From contig JADGJC010000070.1 in NCBI GenBank assembly GCA_027596075.1, positions 1 to 64,000 on the forward strand: a stretch of 64,000 bases of DNA, written 5' to 3'. Shown here piece after piece: positions 35,430-47,545 of the stretch. Under the pieces are notes generated by a model. It made no database searches. It was not told the origin of the DNA and saw only the letters and a program-made list of their open reading frames with translations. Source of the DNA: Rhizophlyctis rosea. Taxonomy: Eukaryota > Chytridiomycota > Chytridiomycetes > Rhizophlyctidales > Rhizophlyctidaceae. Both the position numbers and the translations under genes were made by a program. Position 1 is the stretch's first letter, and the number at the start of each line of letters is the position of its first letter.

Positions 35430-37165
35430 CTTGTATCAATATTCTTGAATGTTTCTAAAGACGGTGTCATCTTCGCAAGTGCGATCTCGAAACAGATGCG
35501 CCAAGTGTTCACGTACGCAATCAAGTTGCGGGAAAGCTAGAGGAAGGGCTTCTCAAAGTTGTAGTTGGACTTGGCGCTGATGTCGTAGTATTATGTTCTT
35601 CTGGTGTTGGAAGGTGATGTTCTTGGCCTTCAACATGCGCTCCTATTGCGGTATATTGAAACTCAATGAATATTCTTTGTCCCGAGAATGTCATAAAGTT
35701 GTCAAAAGCCGCTGTTCACCTTGATGTCGACTTTGTTTCCGGTGAGCACGATAGGACTCAAAGTGACAATCTGCGTGTACCAGCGAAAGCAGAAAGGCAG
35801 AGGACGGATCAGCATGCGCTTTCCCAAAAGCCATCGCGACGGCGGAACTTGCGACTCCTCCGTGCCACAACAGCAACGACATCACTCTCAGTACTTCGCC
35901 GTCTCTTCCCGATACCCTTTTCGGTATATCTCGAAGACTGAATTCCCAACCTGATCATTCAGACCTGCAGATGAGGGCGGCGGTTCTCGACCATACTCAC
36001 AATTTCTACTCAGAGTGCTGTCAGATTGAGGTTCAGCTTGGTGTCGCCTATAGATACAGCCACGAACAGGAGCTATGAGTTTCGACACGCACCGTGGTTC
36101 TGTGGGGAACTTGGGTCGCGATGAGACGGGGATGAGTGCATCAGAAGCGTGGGAATGGGAAAGTTTACCAGCCATGATTGGTTTGCGCAGTCGAAGGGCT
36201 ATGAGGCTTAGCCATCAGCCAAGTCCGCCAAAGCGGACGCGAGGAGGGTCCAACGGGTGCGTTTGTCTATGCTGGAGACCATGTTGACTACTATGTTTAG
36301 AGTCTGTCTTGGCGAGCTGCCGCAACAGGTGGGGAGCCAAGAATGTGTCGGTTTGGGGGGGCGCTTGAAATGAAAAGCACGTCCAGACACCAATGACACC
36401 ACCGTCACACGGTGCTTCGCCATCGCATTCGACGTGACTGGGCCATCACCCATTGCCTCCAGTCACAGGGCCCCCCAAGGGTCCATGCTGGGTGAACTGT
36501 GTCTTCGACATCATCTAAGACCCTCGCGAGCCATAGGTACATAGAGCACACTTCACGTCCACCAAAAGATACCAAACAAATGATGAACGTTTTAAGAAGG
36601 TTGACGATATATGTCCCAACACTTGAAAAAAATGGCATTAGGCACACTGGGCATATCTCGTACTGGGTGGGACAAATAATGACGCAGAGGGTGGGATACC
36701 CCATCCGCACAGGAAAATTATGAGAAAAGTAGCACTCGCTTTTTGAAAATCTTGGCAGCGTCATAAATTTTCGACGGGTTATACGAAATTCGACAAGTTT
36801 ACTTGCCCATAAATCATTGCCTACATACACCCACAAGAGTGATAATATTGCACAGCGCCGAAAGTACACCACCGACCAATGTCAAAACCAAAGTTTCTGT
36901 TTGCAATTGAACGGTTGATCCTTCTTTCATGCATCTATGAGGCACGTACTTGGGGCATTCCCCTTGCCTATACTTAGTCCGCCGCTTCTTTCCGCTTGAC
37001 TTTTTGGTGCGAGGAGATGAGGATCGTTGAACAGTGCGATGTGCATTGCCATGTGCTGCTGTTATGTGGATACTCCGTGTCACTTTGAGGTTTTGAGCAA
37101 CTTTGGAAGTTGATATGAAGCGTCCTGCAGATTTTTTATAGCAAACCAAAGAACATACATTCGGA
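35430..37165. other. Intergenic, nothing recognised
   Basis: Open frames here on both strands lack similarity and convincing splice structure. A basic, Lys/Arg/Ser-rich frame on the minus strand near 36950-37080 may belong to the tentative gene at 37166-37594, but a stop separates them. Confidence 0.4.
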
Positions 37166-37594
37166 TTATGTGACTTCTTTTTTGCGGGACTGGTTCATAT
37201 TCAGAGTCTGTGGAGCCTGTTTCTGCTTCACGGCCATTCCGGAGCTCCGGTTTCTGCTCAGAATTTTGGACCTAGCATACCGAGTAGCGCGCTTTGGGTC
37301 GACGGTCGAGGGGGTCGTTGGTTTCCTTCTCACGTTTCCGCTTTGTATTTGGAGTATGCGGGGTGGCAAGGGACGGAACCGAGTGCGAGTCTGGGAAGAG
37401 TGAATCGGTCGCTTTTGCAGGGGAAGAGGGTGGTGGGGTCGACATCGAGTTGTATGGTTGAACGTGAGAAAACTCGGAGATGAGTTGTCAGCTGGGAAGG
37501 ACCCAGCCCACGACCCCAACACTCGAGGGTCCCATGCCCGCATCATCACATTGCGCACTGCTGCGGTCGCAGCATTTTTGGCCCAAAGCACCAT
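37166..37594 (-). CDS. Hypothetical basic protein
   Basis: An ATG at 37592-37594 opens 142 codons starting MVLWAKNAATAAVRNVMMRA, an Arg/Ala/Met-rich start like a mitochondrial presequence, and ending in a strongly basic stretch (RATRYARSKILSRNR). No domain is recognised and the middle section is Pro-rich low complexity. It may contain an unrecognised intron or be a chance open frame. Confidence 0.3.
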   Translation of the reverse strand: MVLWAKNAATAAVRNVMMRAWDPRVLGSWAGSFPADNSSPSFLTFNHTTRCRPHHPLPLQKRPIHSSQTRTRFRPLPPRILQIQSGNVRRKPTTPSTVDPKRATRYARSKILSRNRSSGMAVKQKQAPQTLNMNQSRKKEVT

Positions 37595-38293
37595 CCGTCC
37601 TCTCCGTCCGTCCCGCTCAGAAATTCCGCCAACCCCCGCCACATTTCATTCCCCCACCCCCCATTCCCTCAAACAAAAGCCACCGGACCACTTGGACATA
37701 TGTTCCTGATGTCATGTCTCCATAAACACCATCATACGCCTCCTGACCTCCAAACCCGTTAGTCAGAAACGCGCGAAATGTCGGCATTGAAAGTCCTACT
37801 TTCTATTAGGACCAGCGAAACCATCAACCATCAAGGCCCCAAACGGCCGCAGACCAGCCACCCGCTGCAATTTTGAAAGGTTTGACAAGTTGGACAAAGG
37901 TGGAAGGAGATGGCCCGGGGGTTCGAACCCCTCGACACGCCCTTCGACATTCCTCCTTTGTTTTTTGCTTCAAGCGGAAACGAGTTGGTAGGACACGGTA
38001 GGCATCATGGACAATGGATACTCTATGCATAAGCATCTATTTCATGGCCACAGTTGGTGTTGGCGATGGTGACGGCATGCTCATGGAGTACAGTTCACCT
38101 CCCCCATCCACCGCCAACAAGTATGGCAACGTAGTCTATTCTGACAAACTTTTCAGGCAATACATTCTTTCCACACACAAACTTAGCACCACACAGCAAC
38201 AGCACACCACCATCACCCCTCAACACCTAACATACTACTGCACATACATATCCCAAACCCAACCTCCCCTCACTCCGCCCATCAGTCTCCCAC
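37595..38293. other. Intergenic
   Basis: Nothing coding is seen. A short palindromic GGGGTTCGAACCCC-like sequence at 37916-37933 resembles a tRNA T arm but has no matching acceptor stem (see rejected items). Confidence 0.45.
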
Positions 38294-38419
38294 TCAAACA
38301 ACGAACGCCCCCTCCACGAACACTACGAACTGCGCGTCGTCGTACCCGTCGTCCTTCTTGGGCAACACCTGCTTGAAGTAGTCCACAACCTGTTGCGGCA
38401 GCGCGCCGCGGTACATGTC
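38294..38419 (-). CDS. Last exon of an unidentified small gene
   Basis: After an acceptor reading GAGCAG the minus strand encodes DMYRGALPQQVVDYFKQVLP followed by KKDDGYDDAQFVVFVEGAFV-V and a TGA at 38294-38296. The exon has balanced composition with alternating hydrophobic residues, unlike the arginine- and serine-rich chance frames around it. An in-frame TGA sits just before the acceptor, supporting a splice. The upstream exon was not found with certainty; a stretch on the minus strand near 38575-38620 with a GTGAGT donor is a candidate. It is divergent from the Tudor-SN gene, whose start lies about 280 bp away. Confidence 0.4.
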   Translation of the reverse strand, partial: DMYRGALPQQVVDYFKQVLPKKDDGYDDAQFVVFVEGAFVV

Positions 38420-38699
38420 CTGCTCGGTGATGTTTGGCCGCGGCGATGGAGAGTATCGTCATCAGTCGAAGGACTCAAGACGGGAAAGCGATGGATGCGG
38501 GGTAGGTGCCAGGTTGGGGATAATCTAATAAAGACCCTATATGGAAGGTGGGCTTCACTCACGTGGTGGGCTCAAGTGCGAAGCCACCATTCACCACATT
38601 GCGTGGGTCGTGGCCCCAAAGGAACTCACACCAACTCCACAACCTTCAAGAGTTACCCCATTTTCACCACTCAGATCTAAACCGCCGTCCATAACCGAA

Positions 38700-41600
38700 A
38701 TGACAACGGGACAACAAACCCTGCCCAAAAACGGGCGCGCATTCGTCAAAGCAGTCTTGTCCGGTGACACTGTCATCCTGCGCGGGAAGCCCGTCAACGG
38801 GCCTCCTCCAGAATTGACTTTCTCCCTGAGTGCTCTTTCTGCTCCGCGTTTGGGAACGGTCAGAGAACCAGAGAAGGAAGAGGTATGGGCGGCTTCGCGC
38901 ACTTGTACGACAGTTTGGGTTGGTACTCCCGAACTTCGTCGCTTATCAAGTTTTCCCCGTTAGCCGTTCGCGCATGCTTCCCGTGACTTCCTTCGCCGCA
39001 CCCTTCTCGGAAAAGAAGTGATGTACAGAACAGAATACACCACTACCACGAATAGCCGCGATTTTGGAACACTAGTCGTTCAACATCCGATAAACGGCGA
39101 AACTACGATCAACCGTTTGATTGTCAAGGAAGGTTGGGCGAAGGCGAAGCCAGATACTAGGAAGGGCGGAGACGCGAAGCCTGAGTGAGTATTGTGTCTG
39201 AAGTGTTATGCGCCAGCTGCATCGGCTTAGAATTCTGACCCCATTCACCTCAGTGACCAGGAGTCCCTGGGAGAGCTCGAGCTAGAGGCTCAGATCGCGA
39301 AGAAGGGTATCTGGTCAGATGCGGACGAAGGGACGCGGACTGTTGTACACAATGTGACGGACGCGCGAGCTTTTGTAGATAAGCACAAGGGGAAGCCTAT
39401 CGATGGTGTGTGTCTTCTTTTTGGCGGAAGCGGGCCGTCATTCTGAACGCTAAGGTCATTTCTTTTCTATTACATCAGCTGTTATCGAGCAGGTGCGCGA
39501 TGGTGAGTTCTCAATGATGATCCGCTTTACTGGTTGACCATCAATCTGAATGCCTCAAATTTTGCTGCAGGATCTACATACCGTGTTTGCCTCTTCCCGC
39601 CATCAGAGGGAGATAAGAAGCCCGTGCATCAATACATCACCTTGATTCTCTCTGGAGTAAAAGCGCCTACGTACCGAAAAGACGTCCCCAACGTCCCCGA
39701 CCAGATTGAAGAATACAGCGAAGAAGCAAGATACTTTGTCGAATCTCGCCTCCTTCAACGCGACGTAAAAGTTGTCTTGGAAGGTCTTTCTCAAAACGAT
39801 AACTTTGTCGGAAGCGTTCAACACCCTGCTGGCAACATTGGGGAGGCCCTTGTGGCGGAAGGACTAGCCAAGGTCGTCGATTGGAGTGTCACAATGGTCA
39901 CTGGCGGTTCGGCTAAGCTGCGGGCGGCGGAAGCGAGGGCGAAGGAGCGCAGACTGCGCTTGTGGAAGAACTGGGCGGGCAAGCCTAAGGTTGGCGGCGC
40001 GGAATCAGAATTTGATGCCGTCGTGGTTAGAGTTTGGTCGGGAGATACTTTGTCGATCCAAGTTCTGAGCACCGGGAAGGAGAAGCGAGTGCAGTTGTCA
40101 TCCATCCGTGCTCCCAAGGGTCCTGCACCGAAGCCGGCGGAAAAGGGTGCTGAGAAAGAGTCGGTGAAGGAGTTTGGGTACGACTTGGACGCCAAGGAGT
40201 TCCTCAGGAGCCGCCTCATTGGGAAGAGGGTCCGGGTAACGATTGATTACGTCAAACCGGCCGAAGGCGGTTTTGAGGAACGGGAATGCGTCACGGTCAA
40301 GGATGGGGACAAAAACATCTCGGAGGTCATCATCTCTCGGGGATTGGCGGATATCATCCGCCACCGACGAGACGACGACAACCGTTCGCCCTACTACGAC
40401 CAGCTCCTCATCGCTCTGGAGAAGGCTCAAAAAGCCCAGAAAGGCATCCACTCCACGAAAGACGCACCCGTTCATAGAATCAGCGACGCCTCATTCAACG
40501 CTCAGCGTGCCAGGCAGTTCTTGCCGTACCTACAACGTGCGGGAACTGTGCAAGGCGTCGTAGATTACGTTGCTGGCGGGTCTCGGTTCCGTGTCTACGT
40601 TCCTTCGCAGAACTGTTCCATCACGCTAGTTTTGGGTGGCATTCGTGCGCCGCGAGTTGGGCGGCCGGGGGAGAAGAGTGAACCGTTTGGGCAGGAGGCG
40701 TTGGATTTCGCCATCAGACATTGCATGCAACGGGATGTAGAGTTCTCGGTAGAGGGTCAGGACAAGGTTGGCGGATTTATTGGTTCGCTGTTCATCAAGT
40801 CCGCTTCCGGAGACCGGGCTAATGTCGCTGCTTTGTTGTTGGAGGAGGGTTTGGGTAAGTCATTCTCAATGTACCTTCAGCAGCTTCAACGACCAATTTC
40901 TGAACGACCTTTCAGCATCCGTCCACGAATACTCCGCGAACCAGAGTACAAATGCTAAAGCCTTGTGGGATGCAGAAGAAAAGGCGAAGAGCGCCAGGAA
41001 GGGTGTGTGGAAGAATTGGAGCGGGGAGGATGAGAGAGGGGAGAAGGAAGAGGAGGACAAGGGAATTTCGGGACGAGAGGAAGGAGCGGAGGTTCGGCAG
41101 GGACTGGTGAGCAACATTGAGGGCGGAGGCCGAGTGTTCTTGCAGTTCGACGGTTCCGGTGAGTAATTACATATTGCTGTTTGGCAGTTATGATATTTGA
41201 AGATCCTGATATTGAGTTCGTATTTTGCTAACATCTTCCATTCTTGTCCGGTAGAGCTGCAAAAACTGGAAACCCTCATGCAAGAGTTCGCAGCCCACCA
41301 CGCCGATCCCTCGTCACAACCCATCGCGCCCTTCACTCCCCGCGCCGGTGATTTCGCAGCTGCGCAATTCACGGCGGACGACGCCTGGTACCGTGCCAGG
41401 GTGAAGAAGGTTAACCCCGACCGCACCTACTCCGTTTCTTACATCGACTACGGTAACGGCGAGACGATTCCGGGCTCCCGCCTTCGTCCTCTTGACAAGG
41501 AATTCTCCGTCCAAACCCTTCCCGCACAGGCGCAAGAGGCGAAACTGGCGTACATCACTGTGCCGGAGGTCGAAGCTGATTATGGGCAAGAGGCGTATGA

Positions 41601-41991
41601 GTTCATCAGGGACTCGATCGAGAACCGGGACTTGATCGTTAGGATCTTGGGCAAGGTTTCTACACCTACCGGGCAAGCGCTCAACGTCGTTGTGGCTCCT
41701 AAAAGTGGAAGCGGCGTCAGTTTGAACGAGCGTATTGTTAGTGAGGGATTGGGGTATGTAGAGAGGGGATGGGTGAAACGGTGGGAGAGGGAAGTGAAGG
41801 AAGGGAAGATTGGCGGACCGAAGGGGAAGAAGCCTGTTTTGGGTAGTTTGGTTGAAAGGATGGAGGATGCTAAGAGGGGAAGGGTGAGTTTCTGATGGTC
41901 ATCATTGCCACCAGCTTTGACGCTAAGATGTGTTTTTTTCTCCCTGTAGCTGAACCTGTGGCGGTATGGCGATTTTACGGAGGATGAATGA
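38700..41991 (+). CDS. SND1: Tudor-SN (staphylococcal nuclease domain-containing protein 1, p100) orthologue
   Basis: Eight exons join in phase: 38700-38882, 38964-39184, 39254-39405, 39479-39502 (24 nt), 39571-40854, 40916-41158, 41255-41883 and 41950-41991, giving 925 residues; animal SND1 has about 910. The protein begins GRAFVKAVLSGDTVILRG, the opening of the first SN-like domain, and shows four SN repeats with recurring SGDT, ARxFVE and KKGIW/RKGVWKNW motifs. The Tudor domain near residues 720-790 has DDAWYRARVKKVNPDRTYSV and YIDYGNGE, the aromatic cage strand, and a partial fifth SN repeat ends LNLWRYGDFTEDE, the hallmark of the family C-terminus. SND1 binds and cuts structured or edited RNA and acts in RNA processing and stress granules in animals and plants. 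The exact role in fungi is not established. Confidence 0.95.
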
Positions 41992-42441
41992 GGGGATCAG
42001 ATGTGTAGATGAAGTGAGCGGGAAAGGAAATTTGCCAGCTGGAAGTCGGTATGCCGAGTGTAGCTTGACGAAGCTGCTGTGCATAAATAGAGCTGTGAAG
42101 TTTGCAATGGTGTTTTCTGCAAGCTGAAGGAAATTTGGTAAAAATGTGGAGCGACACGTGATCTGATCATATAACCTAATATGGTCAAATGGGAGCAGCT
42201 TGAATTCCTGCTTTGAATTTCTTCACCACCCTTCCTCTCCAATGCATTCCCACACTTCCATCTCCATTTTCACCACGGTACATAACCTGAACCACCACCG
42301 TTTATCGTTCAATACCGCGTCACTCTTCTGTCACTGCTGATTAGGTCACGGGTTCGCTCACACCCTTGGACAAAGTAACGCGTTCCACTCCCTTCACAGC
42401 GATGACAACGGTTTAGACATCGTCACTCACTTGACGTACAG
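41992..42441. other. Intergenic between Tudor-SN and the malate synthase-like gene
   Basis: Both genes point the same way; the stretch should hold the 3' end of the first and the promoter of the second. No specific element recognised. Confidence 0.5.
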
Positions 42442-44415
42442 ATGTTCGTGACCTGCCCCGTTGCGACGGGCGTAACGATCTTGGCTCCCGTACGGCAACA
42501 CTATGTCGACATTCTCTCAGTACAAGCTCAGGACTTTGTTGCTACGCTGAACAAATCGGTGGCCGCATATCTCCATGACTATGCTTACCCATCCGCTCAC
42601 ACCAACTTTTCATCCATAAGGGCTTTCAATGGTCGCCGCAAGTCACCCTTGCAGCTCCGCGTGGAACGACCGCGTGAAGTTGATGGTAGTACGTCTGTGG
42701 GAGCGAAGTTTACACTGCATGATGCTCCAACAGGTCACTCATCTTCACACGTTCACAAATAACAGGTACACTGCCGGACTTCTTGCCTCAAACGCGTTGG
42801 ATCAGGGAGGATCCAACTTGGAGGGTGAATATGGCATTGACGCTTATGGAAGAGAGGTGGAGAGGGATTAAACAGAGTATCGTCTATTTTAGGGAGCACC
42901 ACCAGCTCCAGGACTTGCTGATCGGCGCATCGAAATCACTGGTCCGGGGGACCGCAATACGGTTATCGAGGCTTCGAATTCTGGGGCGAGCACATACATG
43001 GCTGATTTCGAAGGTCTGTGAAGGATTCCCTGATTCGTGCAATCGCGCAAACTCACTTCGTTCCCATGGATATTGCAGACTCGAATGCACCAACATGGGA
43101 AAACAACTTGTCTGGACAATGCAACTTGCGTGATGCCGTTCGCGGTAACATCTCTTTCACCGCACCAAATGGCAAGCAGTACAAAACAAAGGAAGGCAAG
43201 CTGGCCACCTTGATCGTGAGGTAAATTGGTGGTGAAGCATGCCGTAGCTTTGAGAAGGTACTCACAGCCAATGGTAGACCACGTGGATGGCACATGGAAG
43301 AGAAACGCTTCTTGGTGGACGGGGAGCCCTGCTCGGCATCCATCTTCGACTTTGCCCTCTACTTCTTCCACAATGGCGCAGAGTCCGTGAAGCGTGGTTT
43401 CGGTCCTTACTTCTATCTTCCAAAGTTGGAGTCTCACCTTGAAGCGAGGTTTGTAATTCGATGTGGTGGGAACCTCTTCGACAGGTTGCTGATGCGCATT
43501 CTGCGAGCAGGCTTTGGAACGATATCTTCAATCTGGCTCAAGACATGCTCAACATCCCTCGCGGCACCATCCGCGGCACCGTTCTGATCGAAACCATCCT
43601 CGCTGCATTTGAAATGGAGGAAATCATCTACGAGCTCCGTGATCATTCCTCCGGATTGAAGGCCAGTCGCTGGAACTACATCTTCTCCTTCATCAAAAAG
43701 TTCCGCAACAACCCCAACATGCTGCTGCCGGACCGCCGCAGCGTGACCATGACCACACCCTTCATGTCCGCCTACGTCCATCTGTTGATCAAGACCTGCC
43801 ACCGGAGGGGTGTGCCGGCCATTGGCACCACAGCATCGCACATGCACATGGACGCCATGATCGCCGATTTTGGAATGCTCAGCGATGACTGCACCGACAA
43901 AATACGTCAAATGAAGGCTGGCCACGACGGCACGTCCGTCGTGCACCCAAGCCTTGTCAACATCGTCCGCGTGATTGTAGAGAAGCATATGCTGTCACCC
44001 TACGAGGTTCACAATCTGCGCGAGAACGGACAAGTCTCCGCGCACGAGCTCATCTCCACGGACGGCGTCCTCGGCTGCATCACCAAATACGGCGTCCGGG
44101 GCAAAATCGACGTAGCGCTGCAGTACATGGAGGCGTGGTTGAGGGGAGTGGGGTGTGTACCGATCCATAATTTGATGGAGGGCGGCGACGGCGGAGATTT
44201 CGAGGAGTCAGTTGTGGCAGTGGGTGAAGCACCGGGCGAGGACGGAGGAGGGGAAGGAGGTTACGCCGGAGTTTGTGAAGGGGGTGTTGGGAGAGGTGTT
44301 GGAGGGGATTGAGAAGAAGATGGGCGCGGAGAAGTTCAAGAGGACGAAGTTTGAGCAGGCGAAGCAGATGTTGGAGGAGGTGGTTGGGAGGGAGCAATTT
44401 GATGATTTTCTGATG
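42442..44415 (+). CDS. Malate synthase-like protein with altered active site and a frameshift
   Basis: Exons: 42442-42685, 42766-42824, 42893-43013, 43079-43220, 43278-43448 and 43511-44415 (end uncertain). The chain follows malate synthase [55 protein letters not shown] with the conserved Arg, [36 protein letters not shown] with the metal-binding Glu, and LIKTCHRRG. Key places differ: the metal-binding Asp of the usual RWDYIFS is Asn (RWNYIFS), the usual GGMAAQIP is [18 protein letters not shown] is [10 protein letters not shown], and VINALNSGA is VIEASNSGA. At 44181 two bases are missing from the codon for the expected catalytic Asp of the MEDAATAE motif; the next frame resumes [20 protein letters not shown]. 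Malate synthase joins acetyl-CoA and glyoxylate in the glyoxylate cycle. The gene is either a decaying or repurposed paralogue, or it carries a sequencing error at one site. Confidence 0.85.
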
Positions 44416-44530
44416 GTGAGTTTGTGGCTTCGGGCTGTTGAGAGCATGGGAAGATCACTAAAGCCAGTATTGGCGTTCAGGCAAATCTGTACCGCTCAAT
44501 CCCATCCCGACCGCCACGGACGGCCTAGTC

Positions 44531-45457
44531 ATGGCCGCGCTTCCTCCCGAGCTTCTACGTGCGGTAGCCATATCTCGCATCACCTGCCCGACCGCTGCCC
44601 GAAACCTTCGCATATCATGCAGAGGCCTGTCCAAAGTGATCACGAATGAAGATTCGATCGCGGTCACAGCTCGATTTAAGATGCGGGACGGAGGCCGTGT
44701 GACTTGCTGGATTTGGGCCTGGACAAGAGGGTATTGGGATATTCTGACCAAATGCACACCATGGATGAGCGAGGAATACCAGACCTCTGCGCTGGTCCTT
44801 GCTGCAAATGAGGACCGCGTCGACGCTATCCAGGGATTGCTCAAAGCAGTTGAGTTTCAGCAGCATCAACTGCTGCACGCGTTGTTCGTTGCCGTTTGGA
44901 AGAATCACACGGACGTGGTGCGGGTGTTGGTGGAGGCCGGTGCACGGGATGGAGATTTGACGTGTAGAGATTATGCAGAGTGGGTGGGATTTCCAGAGTA
45001 TTACCCGCATCAACACTTTTGGGCTCTCAACTTCGCGACGGATGGGGACATTGTCAAGATGCTGTTAGATTCGCAGTCATATCCGAGGGAGGTCATTGAA
45101 TCGTCCTTTTTGTATACGTCCGTCGAGAAATCTGTGGACGCCGTCAGAGCGTTGATGGAAGCTGGGGCACGGCCGGATCCAGCCTGTTTGGGGGGAGCTG
45201 GCGAAATGACGATGGAGCTTATTCAATTTTTGATGGAGAAAGGGTATGACCTTCGCGTAGATGATGATGCACCACTTTTATCCGGTGTGTGGAATGATAG
45301 GACAGATCTAGTTCAGCTGTGCCTGGATGCAGGTGCCAACATTCATGCAACGGGTTGGTCTGATGGTACAGATAGGCCGGACATCCTGCAGGAGGCGTAC
45401 AGTAAAGGGAATGAGGAGATTATCCGGCTTGTGTTAGAACCTAGACCAGACTTGTAA
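44531..45457 (+). CDS. Ankyrin repeat protein with F-box-like N-terminus
   Basis: A single exon of 308 residues. Residues 1-40 (MAALPPELLRAVAISRITCP ...) look like a degenerate F-box, with the L-P-x-E-L-L start. From about residue 95 ankyrin units follow: the second half of each reads like TDVVRVLVEAGARDG, VDAVRALMEAGARPD, MELIQFLMEKGYDL and TDLVQLCLDAGANIH. The combination suggests a substrate receptor for an SCF ubiquitin ligase, but the F-box part is weak. Two ankyrin fragments lie downstream within 3 kb, suggesting a local duplicated family. Confidence 0.75.
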   Translation: MAALPPELLRAVAISRITCPTAARNLRISCRGLSKVITNEDSIAVTARFKMRDGGRVTCWIWAWTRGYWDILTKCTPWMSEEYQTSALVLAANEDRVDAIQGLLKAVEFQQHQLLHALFVAVWKNHTDVVRVLVEAGARDGDLTCRDYAEWVGFPEYYPHQHFWALNFATDGDIVKMLLDSQSYPREVIESSFLYTSVEKSVDAVRALMEAGARPDPACLGGAGEMTMELIQFLMEKGYDLRVDDDAPLLSGVWNDRTDLVQLCLDAGANIHATGWSDGTDRPDILQEAYSKGNEEIIRLVLEPRPDL

Positions 45458-46051
45458 CTTAAACATGGTGGCGTATATCAGTGCTGATGAAGAATCATGG
45501 TCGGCCGTGGGTTGAGTTGTGTGTTTTCCATGGTGGAACATTGTGCATGCGAATTACGGGAATGAACAGAAAAATGTTGAAATTCCCCGGGAAATTGGTC
45601 GGCTATCATAACCGTATACGAAGGAACCGGCATGTAGATATGCGGCTTGGCAATACATTCCATTTGAGCCAACTGCAAAACAACATCCGAACACCAAGAA
45701 GTACTAGACCCCACTTGTCAATCTCACATTCATGTCAACAAGAAGTAGTCATTGGAAAGAACGGTCAACTCAACTCGGAGAAAGTGAATAACAGTATTGG
45801 GTCAAAGAAGCAAACTAAGCAACATCTATATAGCTTATATATCCTGAGGTGTGTATTTTCTGCACACTGCCATTTTTCCAAGTCACAACCAGTCACTCTT
45901 TCTGCAGCACGACTGTTTAACGCGAATCTTCTAGTGACTACTAGACTGAACGTTCACGTTATCAAATGCTTCAGCAGGTTTTTTTTGTTTCGCATAAATC
46001 ACGTTTTTGAGGTGTTGCTTTTTGCGTATTGTTTCCATTCTATGATGTAGT
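45458..46051. other. Intergenic, nothing recognised
   Basis: AT-richer than the genes on either side; no domain or exon seen. Confidence 0.45.
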
Positions 46052-46516
46052 ATGGCGGCAGGGACTGAGCACATAGACGCAAAGGACATGATGTCGGTAA
46101 AGCTTACTCTTTGCCGGTGGAAAATCCACCGTATATCGGACAATATGCCATACTTCCAAGCACTAGATTTCGCGAAGGGTGTGGAGGATCTGCGGCTGCT
46201 TTTTGCTCAAAAACAGTACGACACCACCACTCCAATGCGGGCGTTCGATTGGCGCATTTGGATTTTGAGTCCCGAGATGGTGCGGGAGTTGACCCAGTTG
46301 GAGTGTACAGTCTTATGGAAAGCTTTTCAAATGTCATTGGGACTGGTGCGATGTCTTTTGGAAGCTGGGGCAGAGGTAGGATGGGGTGGTACATGGAATC
46401 TCTGGCATACTGGGCCAGCCACAGTGGAGGTTTTGATTGATTGTGGTGCAAATGTAAGTGGGTACGCGGATATGCTCCATTTTGCTAGGGACGTATACTC
46501 CCAGCAGAAGCCGTAA
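46052..46516 (+). pseudogene. Ankyrin protein fragment
   Basis: 154 codons from an ATG at 46052. The C-terminal half reads LGLVRCLLEAGAEVGWGG and ATVEVLIDCGANVSGYADML, two ankyrin units like those of the 44.5-kb gene; the part before it (VEDLRLLFAQKQYDTTTPM) is a poorer one. The protein is much shorter than its intact neighbour and lacks the F-box-like start. It could be a small functional gene, but truncation is the simpler reading. Confidence 0.55.
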
Positions 46517-47545
46517 AGAAATGGTTACTGGGATGTTAGACCAAGCGGGGGCGCGCACAGAATAAATCTTTGTGGGGAACTCTGTTTCTTTTTCAGTCAT
46601 GAATATATGAAGGAGCTCCTACTTCATCGATTTGATTTGACGGACTTGTTCTGTGATTTGAGAATATTCACGAACTGCCAACAGTCGATGCAAACTAACC
46701 TCATAAGGCAGAAAGAGAAATGCCTCTGTCATGTCAACAAAAGGAATCAGAGATCATGTAAGAGAAATGCACTCCGTAATAAGTTGTCAATCTTGGCGAA
46801 TGCGGATGCCAAAACATAAGGTGAAACGATCTATGCGTTTGCATTAGCACACCATGGTCAAAGTGATCGATGGGCAGCGTAGGTGCAATCCGTTTCCGCA
46901 CGCTAACATTCTCTCATCCACCAGATCAACCCACATAGTCAAAGGGAGCAAGTAACCTTTTTATACACTTTCAAGTGTAAGTGTTGTTTTTCTATTTCAT
47001 TTCCAAGCAACCCGACACGGGCCCGGCAACAAATCGTCACTATGAGCTGGAGCTATTCTTACACTCATGTATGATAAGGCCTTAGCAAAGCTTACTGTCT
47101 ACACGAAGATCCCAAGCGTCCGGCACCATTGAATTTGCAGAGACAGCTCCCCGTCTCGGGTTTTAAGGCACAAACCAAAAGGTCTCGTCGAAGGGAACTG
47201 AATGAAGAGGCAAGACGGATCTGGTGTAAAGATCAAATCTGCTGATGCCCACCTCAATGATTTCAAAAGCAAATGCAAGTACCTCTTGAAATGCTTGCGA
47301 AGATATTGTAATGATCGCGGTGGTAAATCCCACGATAGCGGGGCCCCCATTGATTGCAGCCGGGGTTTATGGGCATTGGGAGGGAGAACCAACCACCCAA
47401 CCACGCTGTTACACTAACCACCACCCATGTTCAATAGGACCCTGGTGTCACATGTTTTTTGGTGGGATTGGATGGCACAGTCCCATGCTAAACAAATTAA
47501 ACTTCACACCGCCACCACCAAGTGAGCTTGACTTGACTTGCCTAG
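46517..47545. other. Intergenic, nothing recognised
   Basis: No gene is seen. The stretch separates two ankyrin fragments and could contain decayed repeats beyond recognition. Confidence 0.4.

Noticed and set aside
37916..37933. tRNA gene suggested by a GGTTCGAACC T-arm-like sequence
   Set aside because: No upstream or downstream sequence pairs with the following bases to make an acceptor stem on either strand, and no D arm or anticodon arm was found within tRNA distance.
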